Both the position numbers and the translations under genes were made by a program. Of a stretch of 64,000 nucleotides of DNA, positions 52,104-60,744 are shown piece by piece. The notes beneath the pieces are model-generated. The model saw nothing but the letters and a program-made list of their open reading frames with translations. It ran no database searches and was not told the origin of the DNA. The stretch covers positions 98,199 to 162,198 of the forward strand of contig CAMJDL010000001.1 in NCBI GenBank assembly GCA_946404405.1, written 5' to 3'. Numbering within the stretch: position 1 is the first letter of the stretch; each line of letters opens with the position of its first letter. The stretch comes from an uncultured Prevotella sp. GTDB lineage: Bacteria > Bacteroidota > Bacteroidia > Bacteroidales > Bacteroidaceae.

Positions 52104-53815
52104 TTTTGCAATATTTTGCGACCGTTGCAGACAACAAGTCCTTTAAAGGCCGCATCAACCTTCTGGCCTGCGAGGTTGTAATATACGTTGGACTTGCTGG
52201 CATTGTTGCGAAGCACTTGGATAGCCGTAGGCGACTTCCATGCAGGATAATACTCCGTATAGTTGCTTTCGCCGTCGGTATTGCCAGCCTTCATGATGTC
52301 TTCGACCAATGAATTAGCATAGACTTCGAGGTTCGTATACCACTTCTTCTCGGTGTCGATGGTGTACTTGTTGCCGTCACTTTTATCGTTTGGATTCAGA
52401 CCGTTGGCTACTTCCCAAGCATCGGGAATACCATCGCTATCAGAGTCGAAGCCTGCCTCGCGCTGACCTGTCGGGAAGTTCGCCTCGGTATAACCATTGC
52501 AGTCAGCCACGACATCGATAAGGCCCTTCTTCTTTGTAACCGAGCCTGTATACGTAGCTGTGCCATTTTGTGCCTCGGTCATGTAACGTTCATCTACCTC
52601 GTCGCGATAGAGTGAGGCACCAGCATAGCCAAGAACCTTTTCGAAAGCTTTGTCGGCGGTATGAGTGGTTACTTCGCCCGTTGGTGCAGCTTTGTCGAGT
52701 ACCATGCAGACGTAGTCGGTGCCGCTGACGGTGATATATTCTGCATCGTTGCCATGCATGTGGTTTGGGTCTTGGGCATAATGCTTACCATTTTGAGTGA
52801 CAGTACCATTGTCATAGGTGAACTTGTTCCATCCAGCCTCTGTGCCATCAATAATATTGCCGTTGACATAGTATCGACTGGCCATGCCATAAATGTTAGG
52901 ATGTCCTGAAGAGTTGCCGCTTGCAGCAACGGTGCATTGAGTCAGTTTTGAGACGATAGCTGCAGGACCACTCTTCATGTAGTTGCCTACCATATTAATT
53001 TGTCCACCACCAGGACCACCATAGCAGCCATTGGTGTTATAGGTAATGCAATTGCGGAAGTCTACATTCTCAGCCTGAACATAGTTCTCCCATTTATACT
53101 GACTGTAGAGCTTGTTGGATGTGTAGCCGCTCCACTCGTAGCGAGCACCATTGAAGCGGGGCGAGCGATTGGCAACGTGACATATCATGTTGTGGTGAAA
53201 CGAGGCTAGTTTACCGCCCCAGATGCCACCATAGCCATGGGCACCCTTGTCATGTCCGGCATTCACCAGACTTTCGCCGATGGTACACCATTGCATAGTG
53301 AAGTTGTTGTTGTCGTAAAACGAAGCTATCTCGTCGATGCTCCATGAGAAAGAACAATGGTCTAAAATGATACCCGTTTTGTTGCGTTGCCCAATAGCAT
53401 CGGCTCCATCGTTGATGTCTTTCTCTTGCCCACGACGGAAACGGATAAAGCGTATAATGTTGTCGCCACCAGGTTGGACAGTATAGTATCGAACGGTGAT
53501 GCCTGGGTAAGGAGCTGTCTGACCAAGAACTGTAATATGGTCCTTGAATTTGAGATCACTCTTCAGCGCAATAACTCCTGCGACATCAAAGACAATGGTG
53601 CGGTATGTGCCACCAGTGACAGCTGCACGAAACGAGCCAGTGCCGGAGTCGTTAAGATTAGTGACATGAACGACGGTGGTGGAGCCGTCTGTCTTACGCC
53701 CGCCAGTGGTATAACGTCCGTGACCCTCTGCACCAGGGAATGCAGGTGCTTGCTCTTGTGCTATGGCCATAACTGACATCATGGCTGCAATAATCGTAAA
53801 TAGATACTTCTTCAT
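52100..53815 (-). CDS. Secreted pectate lyase, PL1-like, with calcium-loop repeat
   Basis: A 571-aa protein with a signal peptide (MKKYLFTIIAAMMSVMAIA). It has the layout of PL1-family pectate lyases from Bacteroidetes (AFPGAEGHGRYTTGGR, VVHVTNLNDSGTGSFRAAV, IILDHCSFSWSIDE, HHNMICHVANRSPRFNG). Near the C-terminus a thrombospondin-3/EF-like calcium loop (DSDSDGIPDAWEVANGLNP) is followed by a secretion tail (YNLAGQKV...KGLVVCNGRKILQK). It should cleave pectate outside the cell. It is the first gene of an operon continuing through the second lyase, CE8 and the hydrolase. The promoter at 53850 carries a variant of the shared operator. Confidence 0.9.
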   Translation of the reverse strand: MKKYLFTIIAAMMSVMAIAQEQAPAFPGAEGHGRYTTGGRKTDGSTTVVHVTNLNDSGTGSFRAAVTGGTYRTIVFDVAGVIALKSDLKFKDHITVLGQTAPYPGITVRYYTVQPGGDNIIRFIRFRRGQEKDINDGADAIGQRNKTGIILDHCSFSWSIDEIASFYDNNNFTMQWCTIGESLVNAGHDKGAHGYGGIWGGKLASFHHNMICHVANRSPRFNGARYEWSGYTSNKLYSQYKWENYVQAENVDFRNCITYNTNGCYGGPGGGQINMVGNYMKSGPAAIVSKLTQCTVAASGNSSGHPNIYGMASRYYVNGNIIDGTEAGWNKFTYDNGTVTQNGKHYAQDPNHMHGNDAEYITVSGTDYVCMVLDKAAPTGEVTTHTADKAFEKVLGYAGASLYRDEVDERYMTEAQNGTATYTGSVTKKKGLIDVVADCNGYTEANFPTGQREAGFDSDSDGIPDAWEVANGLNPNDKSDGNKYTIDTEKKWYTNLEVYANSLVEDIMKAGNTDGESNYTEYYPAWKSPTAIQVLRNNASKSNVYYNLAGQKVDAAFKGLVVCNGRKILQK

Positions 53816-53849
53816 TGATGATATATAAATATTAGTAGTTTTCCGGTTG

Positions 53850-53914
53850 CAAAGATAGGGAAAAAAAATGAAACAGGGGAATTCCTAGTGTTAATTCCCC
53901 TGAAAACGTTTACG
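53850..53914 (-). promoter_or_regulatory. Promoter with variant AAAACGTTTACG operator (PL1 operon)
   Basis: The -7 box is TATCTTTG (53857-53850). TGAAAACGTTTACG (53901-53914) matches CGTAAACGTTTACG at 11 of 14 positions and is centred 50.5 bp upstream of the -7 box. Confidence 0.65.
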
Positions 53915-53934
53915 ATAGAGCTTACTTCTTAGTC

Positions 53935-56900
53935 CTATTGCATCCGTCGCAGTCCTTCCCAATGTACATTCCATGTGCCGTCTTGTGGAAAACCGGGATT
54001 GTAGGCCTGCCGGCAACCATCCCATCCCGCACACATCATAGCAACAGCAGTTAACAGGGCACCATTGCCAGGCAGATACAGACGTAGACGGTCTGCAGTC
54101 TGAAAGTTATGTCCGTTCTTCAGATATGTATTCTTTTGCGTGTCGATGAGTAGGGCATCGAGGGCTGTCTTGGTATCACCGATACGGGCAGCAGCCATAG
54201 CCATCATGCCGTAGTCCCAGCCCCATGTGGTCTGGAAGTTCCAGTTCTTCATGACCCAGTCCATGGTTTTGTGAGTTACGACTGAGTCGCTGTTTACGGG
54301 ACTGGAGGGCAAGAGTCCGAAGGCACCCAGACAGGCAGGATGGTCGTTGCGACATTTATCCGTAAAGGTCTCGGTAGCCAGTACGGGAACAGCTCCGGCA
54401 GCAACGGCATCGAAGGGATCGAAACTCTTCAGACCCGTCGTCTTGCCTTTGGGGAGACCAGCCGTGATGATACCGTCCTTGGTCAGTGGCAGCGGAGCCA
54501 TATTACTGGCAATCTTATCCCATTCTGCATGACGGGACTTGCCCATGCGTTCGCGCCACTGGTTAGCGATGTTGAGGCCGTACTGCCAATAGGCCAGTTC
54601 GAAGGGATGGTTATATGAAAAGTCCTTTGACATGGATTCCTGCATGGCAGTGGCACCTTGCAGATAGTATTTTTTCGATTTAGCATCGTAGCTGACAAAA
54701 TCGGCCATGAACGCTGCGGTAGCTTCCACATTGTCGGCATATTTCTTCAAGGTTTCCGAAGTGGGATTGGAACGATACACCTCCTCTGCCAAGTAGATAT
54801 AGTGTGGCTGCTGCCAGATAAGGAAACTTCCCGTATTGGAAGGTGCTTCGCCAGCCCAAGGGTCAGTCATCTTCATCCAACGCAGACCTTTGAACCCCTG
54901 TCGCTTGGCAATATCCTTGGCTACGGGTGCAGCCGTCTTGTTATACCATTCCAGCATCTGTTCTACTACCTTTGGCTGGTTCCATAAAGCGAAGTCGACA
55001 GCATGCCACCATGTCATCTCCAAGTGGGGACGACCGAACCATGAATTATACGTCAGACCAGTCTCCTGTGGCGGCATATTGTTGGCACAGTTGATGCGGG
55101 TGAGGTATTGCGACAATACCACGCGACGTTCCAATTCCTTGGCGCGAGGGTCAGTACATTGACTAAAGTCGGCAAAGGCACTCTCTGTCCAGAACTGATG
55201 CCAGAACTTCTGGGTAGTTTTTTGAGCATCGGAGAAGTGAAAGGTGCCCGATGGTTGTCCGTCGGGAACGGTGGCTTGGTATTCCGCTTCGAAGGCAAGA
55301 ACGTCGGCATCAGTGGTGAGCAGAAATTGATGGGGAGCTGTCTCAGTGAGGCTGGCGTTGCCCTCCCATCTTATATTAATATAATAGGTAGTGGTATCAA
55401 GTTTGTGCTCAATGACGGCTGCGTTAGTTTGTTGCGATACGATGCGCGAGGTGTGACGCTCGGGTTTCGACCAGTCTGCGGCATCGTCGGCATGCTTACC
55501 AGTAGGATAGGGCAGACGGATGGTGACAGCAGCCTGCTGATTGACGAGCAGCGGTGTGGTGATGCGATAGACTATAGCATCACGGTTGGGGAGGCCAATG
55601 GTTGTGACATCGACGGGAGAACCGTTGACAGTAAAATGCGACTCAATTTGTCCATGGTAGAGCTGTAGCTGTTGGCGAATATCACTAAGACCTTTCAAAG
55701 GGATGGATTTGCCGTTGTCGTCTTGCAATCGCAGACCGATGGCACCGAGGTTCAGCCGGTGGGGATTCACGCGCAGGTATTCAGTGGCAGCCACGTTGCG
55801 GGCAGGGTCGTTCTTCGATGCTTTGTATTCTATGGCATACACTTCGTCGTGCCCGTGTCCCAAATTGAAGGCCTTCTCAGTATCTGCAGGCTTCAGTCCC
55901 TGTGTGTTGGGAAAGGCGTGCCAACCCCAGTCGCTCATCGCACAGAGGGGAATGCCCTGCTTGTAATCATTGACGTAAGTCTGCATGCCCGTGACGTCAA
56001 CTGTTGTGCAGAAGTGGCCATTGCCGACAGAAAGCGATGCCAGTGGGTCGGCCTCAGTAATGATGGGGTTGTTGCGAAAAAGAACAGCCTCGCGATCAAT
56101 CGAGGCTGTTAAGTTATCTATCGTGTATCCAAGCATCTCCATCTCCAGCGAAGCCCAGATAAACGGTCCTACGCCCTTGGCGTCGTTGTCGCGTATCTCT
56201 TCGCTTAGATAGTACTTGAAACTGCCGTCACGTCGTTTGTTCTCTTTGACGGTACCCTTTGGATTAACCATCTTTAGTGCTGCTTCCACTTCTGGCGTGG
56301 CTGCCGGACCAAGGCCGGCTACCGAGCAACAGTTGGTCAGCGAGATGGTCTTATCGGCATTTACCTTGATGAAGTTGTTAATCATACCCTTGTACGCTTT
56401 GATACCTGCATCACGATACTTGTCGCCGACATAGCCCTTGCGATAGGCTTTCAACAGAACGTAGGTAAACATGGCCGAGCATGTAGATTCCAGATAGTTA
56501 CCCTCGCGGTTGGGAGAGTCCATGACCTGATACCATACGCCGGTCTTCTTGTCCTGCCACTTAATGACGGCGTCAAGGTCCTTTTTCAAGAGTTCTACGA
56601 CCTCCTGTTTGCGGGCATAATCGTCGGGCAGGGCATCGAGCACTTCAATCAGTGCCATCGAGTACCAGCCCTGAGCGCGTCCCCAGCAATGCTGTGACAG
56701 ACCAGTCTCCTTATCGGCCCAGAAAGTCTTGCGTGTCTCGTCGTAAGCATGACGGTTCAATCCGGTCTTTGGGTCGAGGGTTCGCTCGTAGGTAATCTTC
56801 AACTGGTTCACTGCGTCGTCATAGATGGCGATGATGGGGTCAACCTTGGCCTTTTTTACCTTTTTACCTTTTGAATCTTTTACCTTTTCCGTGATGGGCG

Positions 56901-58785
56901 CTGTCAAACAACGGTAGGGCAGCCCCATAAATATGCCGTCGAGCCATACCTGATAAGCGTAGATAGCCTTGTGCCAGAAAACTTTGTCGGCAATGGTACG
57001 AGGCTGGTCCTGTAACTGTTTCATCATGGTCTTCATGGCCAACAGATTCTTGGGCTCTGGCCATTTCTGATACATGCGTGTTACGAAATGGCCTGTGCGG
57101 ATGTTGTCCAGATTGTAGTCCAAAATGTTGTAACCCGTGATGTTGCCTTTGTCGTCAATCATCTTGTCGGTGTACATCTGGCAGTACTTGCGGATATCCT
57201 CACCACCATAGCGCAAGTAAGTGTCGAGCATTCCTTCCAGTTCGATGCCCATGACATAGCTCCATTTGGGCTTCTTGGCAAAGTCGAGCATGTAGCTTTC
57301 GGACACACGTTTCATCTCTGAATAGGTGAGCCACTCGGAATAGTGCTTATAGGGAGGATTCTGCAACACCAGCGAACCATTGATGAAGAGGTTGTCGTAG
57401 GTGATGTCTTGAGCCAGACCAATCTGGTGAATAGGCTTGTTATAGACACCATTGAACTGACAGTTCTTGACGGTGATGTTGTTGATGGTATTGGCCAGCT
57501 TCGGGTCTTGGTAGCCCACAATCATGACGCCGTATTTAGATCTCTGACAGGTGACATTCTCCATCGTCACGTTGCGGATGGTGGGGTAGAATCCACGACA
57601 GCATACCTCGCGCGGCTCGTAGTCGGTATTAAGCTTCAGCACGGCTTCGCCACACTGTCCTACGGTGATGTTGCGCATGTTGATGTTCTCGATAATACCG
57701 CCACGGCACGAGTTGGTCTTGATACGCAACACACGGTCCAATGAGGGCGAATCCATCACGCAGTTCTGGGCATAGACATTCTGGCAACCGCCGGAAATCT
57801 CAGAGCCGATGACGACGCCACCGTGACCATTATTGAACTTACAGTCGCGGATGATGATATTCTTTGAAGGACGTCCGGCAAACTTGCCCTGACCACCCTC
57901 GCGACCGTCGTTATTACGTCCGCTCTTGATGGCGATACAGTCATCACCCGTATTGAAGTAGCAGTTTTCAATCAGCACGCGGTCGCACGACTCGGGGTCG
58001 CATCCGTCACCGTTAGGCCCGTCGTTATTTATATGTACGCCACGTACGGTGATATCGGTAGATAGCAAGGGATGAATGACCCAGAATGGCGAACGCAACA
58101 GTGTGACATCTTCTATCAATATACCCTCACACTGGTTGAAATTAATCATTTGGGGACGCAGACCATCGGTTGGACCGAACTTACGCTCGTCCATGGGAAC
58201 ACCATCCTCAGCATATTTCAGCAGACGGGCACGGGCTCCCATGTTCTGGGCAATGCCGCCTTCCTTCATGCCAAACTTCTTGCTGCCACACCAGGGCCAC
58301 CATGTTTCGTTAGAACCACCCCCGTCAATGGTACCCTTACCTGTTATGGCAATATCCTTGGCTTGATAAGCGTAGATCAGTGGTGACACGTTCCAGCAGT
58401 CCAATCCCTCCCAACGTGTAGGAACGATAGGGTAGAGCTCTGGCTCGAAAGCGAATTCAAGAACGGCCCCTTCGCCAATGACGAGGTTAACGCCCGACTT
58501 CAGCTGGATGGCTGCCGTCAGGAAACGCTGTCCTGAAGGAATGATGACACGACCGCCACCCTTTTGTGAACACTTGTCAATGGCTTTCTGGATAGCCTTC
58601 TGATTCTTGACAGCCGTGTTGGTCGTCTTCGCGCCAAACTTAGTAATCACGTAATCTTTGTCCGCAAACTGTGGCATGCGGATGCTCTGCTCAATCTGCT
58701 TATACTGCTGCTGATTCCAGCCTTTAGCTTGGATACCAACAACCACCAGCATGATGAACATCATGGTCTGAATTAGTCTTTTCAT
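53935..58785 (-). CDS. GH28 polygalacturonase - GH105 unsaturated uronyl hydrolase - (a/a)6 glycosidase-like fusion
   Basis: The start is the ATG at 58785 (1,616 aa), after the promoter at 58812; it begins a signal peptide (MKRLIQTMMFIMLVVVGIQA). There are three modules. GH28 (about 25-470) has all its active-site motifs: NGDGCDP, TGDDCIA, GHGG and RIKTN. GH105 (about 480-900) has FWADKETGLSQHCWGRAQGWY and PNREGNYLESTCSAMF. A third, (a/a)6-barrel-like region (about 905-1616; LASLSVGNGHFCTTVDVTGMQTY, WFGRPHLEMTWWHAVDF, TWGWDYGMMAMAAARIG) resembles GH65/GH95-type barrels, but I cannot place it in a family. The combination could release galacturonate and trim unsaturated ends of pectic oligomers. 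A Lys-rich insert (VKDSKGKKVKKAKVD) in GH105 comes from a simple DNA repeat. There is no secretion tail, so a periplasmic enzyme is likely. Confidence 0.88.
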   Translation of the reverse strand: MKRLIQTMMFIMLVVVGIQAKGWNQQQYKQIEQSIRMPQFADKDYVITKFGAKTTNTAVKNQKAIQKAIDKCSQKGGGRVIIPSGQRFLTAAIQLKSGVNLVIGEGAVLEFAFEPELYPIVPTRWEGLDCWNVSPLIYAYQAKDIAITGKGTIDGGGSNETWWPWCGSKKFGMKEGGIAQNMGARARLLKYAEDGVPMDERKFGPTDGLRPQMINFNQCEGILIEDVTLLRSPFWVIHPLLSTDITVRGVHINNDGPNGDGCDPESCDRVLIENCYFNTGDDCIAIKSGRNNDGREGGQGKFAGRPSKNIIIRDCKFNNGHGGVVIGSEISGGCQNVYAQNCVMDSPSLDRVLRIKTNSCRGGIIENINMRNITVGQCGEAVLKLNTDYEPREVCCRGFYPTIRNVTMENVTCQRSKYGVMIVGYQDPKLANTINNITVKNCQFNGVYNKPIHQIGLAQDITYDNLFINGSLVLQNPPYKHYSEWLTYSEMKRVSESYMLDFAKKPKWSYVMGIELEGMLDTYLRYGGEDIRKYCQMYTDKMIDDKGNITGYNILDYNLDNIRTGHFVTRMYQKWPEPKNLLAMKTMMKQLQDQPRTIADKVFWHKAIYAYQVWLDGIFMGLPYRCLTAPITEKVKDSKGKKVKKAKVDPIIAIYDDAVNQLKITYERTLDPKTGLNRHAYDETRKTFWADKETGLSQHCWGRAQGWYSMALIEVLDALPDDYARKQEVVELLKKDLDAVIKWQDKKTGVWYQVMDSPNREGNYLESTCSAMFTYVLLKAYRKGYVGDKYRDAGIKAYKGMINNFIKVNADKTISLTNCCSVAGLGPAATPEVEAALKMVNPKGTVKENKRRDGSFKYYLSEEIRDNDAKGVGPFIWASLEMEMLGYTIDNLTASIDREAVLFRNNPIITEADPLASLSVGNGHFCTTVDVTGMQTYVNDYKQGIPLCAMSDWGWHAFPNTQGLKPADTEKAFNLGHGHDEVYAIEYKASKNDPARNVAATEYLRVNPHRLNLGAIGLRLQDDNGKSIPLKGLSDIRQQLQLYHGQIESHFTVNGSPVDVTTIGLPNRDAIVYRITTPLLVNQQAAVTIRLPYPTGKHADDAADWSKPERHTSRIVSQQTNAAVIEHKLDTTTYYINIRWEGNASLTETAPHQFLLTTDADVLAFEAEYQATVPDGQPSGTFHFSDAQKTTQKFWHQFWTESAFADFSQCTDPRAKELERRVVLSQYLTRINCANNMPPQETGLTYNSWFGRPHLEMTWWHAVDFALWNQPKVVEQMLEWYNKTAAPVAKDIAKRQGFKGLRWMKMTDPWAGEAPSNTGSFLIWQQPHYIYLAEEVYRSNPTSETLKKYADNVEATAAFMADFVSYDAKSKKYYLQGATAMQESMSKDFSYNHPFELAYWQYGLNIANQWRERMGKSRHAEWDKIASNMAPLPLTKDGIITAGLPKGKTTGLKSFDPFDAVAAGAVPVLATETFTDKCRNDHPACLGAFGLLPSSPVNSDSVVTHKTMDWVMKNWNFQTTWGWDYGMMAMAAARIGDTKTALDALLIDTQKNTYLKNGHNFQTADRLRLYLPGNGALLTAVAMMCAGWDGCRQAYNPGFPQDGTWNVHWEGLRRMQ

Positions 58786-58811
58786 TTCGTCTGTTTTAGT
58801 AAATTTGGGGA

Positions 58812-58819
58812 CAAAGGTA
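58812..58819 (-). promoter_or_regulatory. -7 box of the GH28-GH105 gene
   Basis: Minus-strand TACCTTTG (58819-58812), 27 bp before the ATG at 58785. The shared CGTAAACG operator is not present here. Confidence 0.7.
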
Positions 58820-58859
58820 CACATTTTATGCGCTAAAAACGAAAAAAGTTGTCGGAAAA

Positions 58860-58891
58860 TTTGCATTTTATGTAAATAATCTCTAAATTTG
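58860..58891 (+). promoter_or_regulatory. Promoter of the plus-strand small RNA candidate
   Basis: TTTG (58860-58863), a 20-bp gap and TAAATTTG (58884-58891) fit the consensus on the plus strand, where no protein gene follows. Confidence 0.65.
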
Positions 58892-58896
58892 CCCCC

Positions 58897-58980
58897 GATA
58901 AGTTTGACGTAGCCATTGCCACGTGCCTTATCATATTTTTAAAAGTGAGGTTGGTAGCGTCCTGCACCAACCTCTTTTTC
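58897..58980 (+). ncRNA. Candidate small RNA (about 80 nt)
   Basis: It lies between a consensus plus-strand promoter and a strong terminator. The first hairpin is GATAAG...CTTATC enclosing ACGT/ACGT. The second is GAGGTTGGT/ACCAACCTC (58947-58974) followed by five T. There is no ORF of note. The terminator hairpin sits 14 bp from the ROK gene's stop and may also end that minus-strand transcript, so an alternative reading is a simple convergent terminator with a fortuitous promoter. Confidence 0.5.
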
Positions 58981-58988
58981 TTACATCT

Positions 58989-59972
58989 TTATATTTCCCA
59001 GCCAATGGCGGAAGCACCCAGAACAGCTGCTGAGGCACCGTCGAGTCCACTGACCAAGAACTGGGCTTTGCCACGAAATATCTTCATGACATGCTGGTCG
59101 TAAGCCTGCTTGATAGGATCCATAATCAGGTCGCCGGCCTTCACCATACCACCGAAGAATATGAATGCTTCAGGACTGGAGAATGCAGCAAAATCAGCAC
59201 ATGCCTCACCCAGCATCTTTCCTGTGAAAGCATAAATCTCCTTAGCCAGTTCGTCGCCCTTGCCGGCTGCAATGGATACGTCGAGCGATGTTATGTCGTC
59301 AGGATTCATCTCGCGAAGAAGAGAAGGACGGTTGGTCTTGCTGAGCAACTCGCGGGCTGTGCGTGCAACGCCAGTTGCCGAGCAGTAGGTTTCGAGACAA
59401 CCCGTACGCCCGCAACCGCAAAGACGTCCTTCTTCGCCACGAACCATTGTGACGTGACCAAGTTCTCCGGCAAAACCATCGTGACCATAGAGCAGTTGTC
59501 CGTTAACGACGATGCCTGAGCCGACACCTGTTCCCAATGTAATCACAATGAAGTTCTTCATACCGCGTGCCACACCATAGACCATCTCACCAAGTGCAGC
59601 GGCATTGGCATCGTTGGTCATGGCTACTGGAATGCCACCAAGTTTGTCACTGAACATCTTGGCAAGGGGTACGACACCGTCGTGAGCCCATGGTAGGTTA
59701 GGCGCAAATTCAATGGTGCCGTTGTAGTAGTTTGCGTTAGGAGCACCAATGCCCATCGCTTTAATCTTCTCAATACCGCCAACCTGTTCAATGATAGGTT
59801 GCAGGGCCTCGACGGCTGCATTGACGTAGTCGTCTGCCTGAGTGAACCCGCCAGTTTTGATGGCTGTAGTGGCCTTGATGTCGCCGCGTGCATCGACGAT
59901 TCCGAATACAGAGTTTGTTCCTCCTAAGTCTAAGCCGATAACATACGGCTTAATTCCTTGTTGCTCGTTCAT
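58989..59972 (-). CDS. ROK-family sugar kinase (glucokinase-like)
   Basis: A 327-aa cytoplasmic kinase. It has the ATP-binding motif GLDLGGTNSVFG near the N-terminus, the sugar-binding region NDANAAALGEMVYG and EGRLCGCGRTGCLE with the ROK zinc-ligand cysteines, GELGH upstream of them, and a C-terminal FFGGMVKAGDLI motif. The length is normal for the family. It would phosphorylate glucose or a related hexose with ATP; the exact substrate is not readable. The promoter is TACCTTTG at 60009-60016 on the minus strand. It lies upstream of the pectin genes on the same strand but has its own promoter and is separated by a hairpin, so it may be a housekeeping neighbour. Confidence 0.92.
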   Translation of the reverse strand: MNEQQGIKPYVIGLDLGGTNSVFGIVDARGDIKATTAIKTGGFTQADDYVNAAVEALQPIIEQVGGIEKIKAMGIGAPNANYYNGTIEFAPNLPWAHDGVVPLAKMFSDKLGGIPVAMTNDANAAALGEMVYGVARGMKNFIVITLGTGVGSGIVVNGQLLYGHDGFAGELGHVTMVRGEEGRLCGCGRTGCLETYCSATGVARTARELLSKTNRPSLLREMNPDDITSLDVSIAAGKGDELAKEIYAFTGKMLGEACADFAAFSSPEAFIFFGGMVKAGDLIMDPIKQAYDQHVMKIFRGKAQFLVSGLDGASAAVLGASAIGWEI

Positions 59973-60008
59973 GCTGTTTTAAAGTCTTTAATTTGATATT
60001 TCTGCGTA

Positions 60009-60067
60009 CAAAGGTACAAAAAAAGTTGAAATCTTGTTTCATCTTTCAAGATTTTTTTGTAATTTTG
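60009..60067. promoter_or_regulatory. Divergent promoters (ROK kinase minus, LysE-type plus)
   Basis: Minus-strand TACCTTTG (60016-60009) serves the ROK gene. Plus-strand TAATTTTG (60060-60067) serves the transporter; only eight bases separate it from the ATG at 60076, implying a leaderless or near-leaderless transcript. Confidence 0.65.
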
Positions 60068-60075
60068 CACTCGAT

Positions 60076-60741
60076 ATGGTATTTCCAATACATATTAATA
60101 TTGTAGATCTGGTGTTTAAGGGCATGCTGATAGGCATGGTAGCATCAGCGCCGATGGGACCTGTGGGCATCCTCTGTGTGCAGCGTACGCTGAACAAAGG
60201 GCGTAGTTTCGGGTTTGCTACCGGACTTGGTGCTGCTGCGAGTGACATTATCTATGCAGGCATCACGGGTTTCGGTATGGCCTTTGTGATGGACTTTATT
60301 AACAACGACCAGAACAAGTTCTATCTCCAGATTATCGGTTCCATCCTGTTGCTGGCATTCGGTGTCTATACGTGGCGTAGTGACCCTACGAAGAATATGC
60401 ACCAGTCTGGTCAGCAGAAAGGTACGCTATGGTATAACGCATGGACGGCATTTCTGGTGACATTCTCGAATCCACTTATTATCTTCCTGTTTATGGCTTT
60501 GTTTGCGCAGTTTGCCTTCGTCATCCCCGACCATCCGTTCGAAATGCTAGTGGGCTTTGCCAGTATTGTGGGTGGTGCACTGCTTTGGTGGTATGGACTT
60601 TCGTGGCTGATAGACAAGCTACGTACCATATTCGACAATCGCGGCATTCGCATCATTAATCAGGTCATTGGGGCCGTGGTGACGCTGTTTGCGAGTATTT
60701 CGCTGTTCGGTACAGTGACCAACCTTTTCAGATTCTTTTAA
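60076..60741 (+). CDS. LysE/RhtB-type transporter
   Basis: A 221-aa inner-membrane protein with about six hydrophobic segments. The family's N-terminal pattern is clear (FKGMLIGMVASAPMGPVGILCVQRTLNKG, then GFATGLGAAASDIIYAGITGFG), and the mid-region NAWTAFLVTFSNPLIIFLFMA is also typical. The ORF track begins at a TTG (60034) upstream of the -7 box; the first ATG is at 60076 and is the better start. LysE-type proteins export amino acids or similar metabolites; the substrate is unknown. It is the first of three closely spaced genes (3 bp to DUF4924). Confidence 0.88.
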   Translation: MVFPIHINIVDLVFKGMLIGMVASAPMGPVGILCVQRTLNKGRSFGFATGLGAAASDIIYAGITGFGMAFVMDFINNDQNKFYLQIIGSILLLAFGVYTWRSDPTKNMHQSGQQKGTLWYNAWTAFLVTFSNPLIIFLFMALFAQFAFVIPDHPFEMLVGFASIVGGALLWWYGLSWLIDKLRTIFDNRGIRIINQVIGAVVTLFASISLFGTVTNLFRFF

Positions 60742-60744
60742 ATC

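Noticed and set aside
58864-58882. Sixth copy of the shared operator before the GH28-GH105 gene
   Set aside because: ATGTAAATAATCTC has only partial similarity and the wrong distance from the -7 box.
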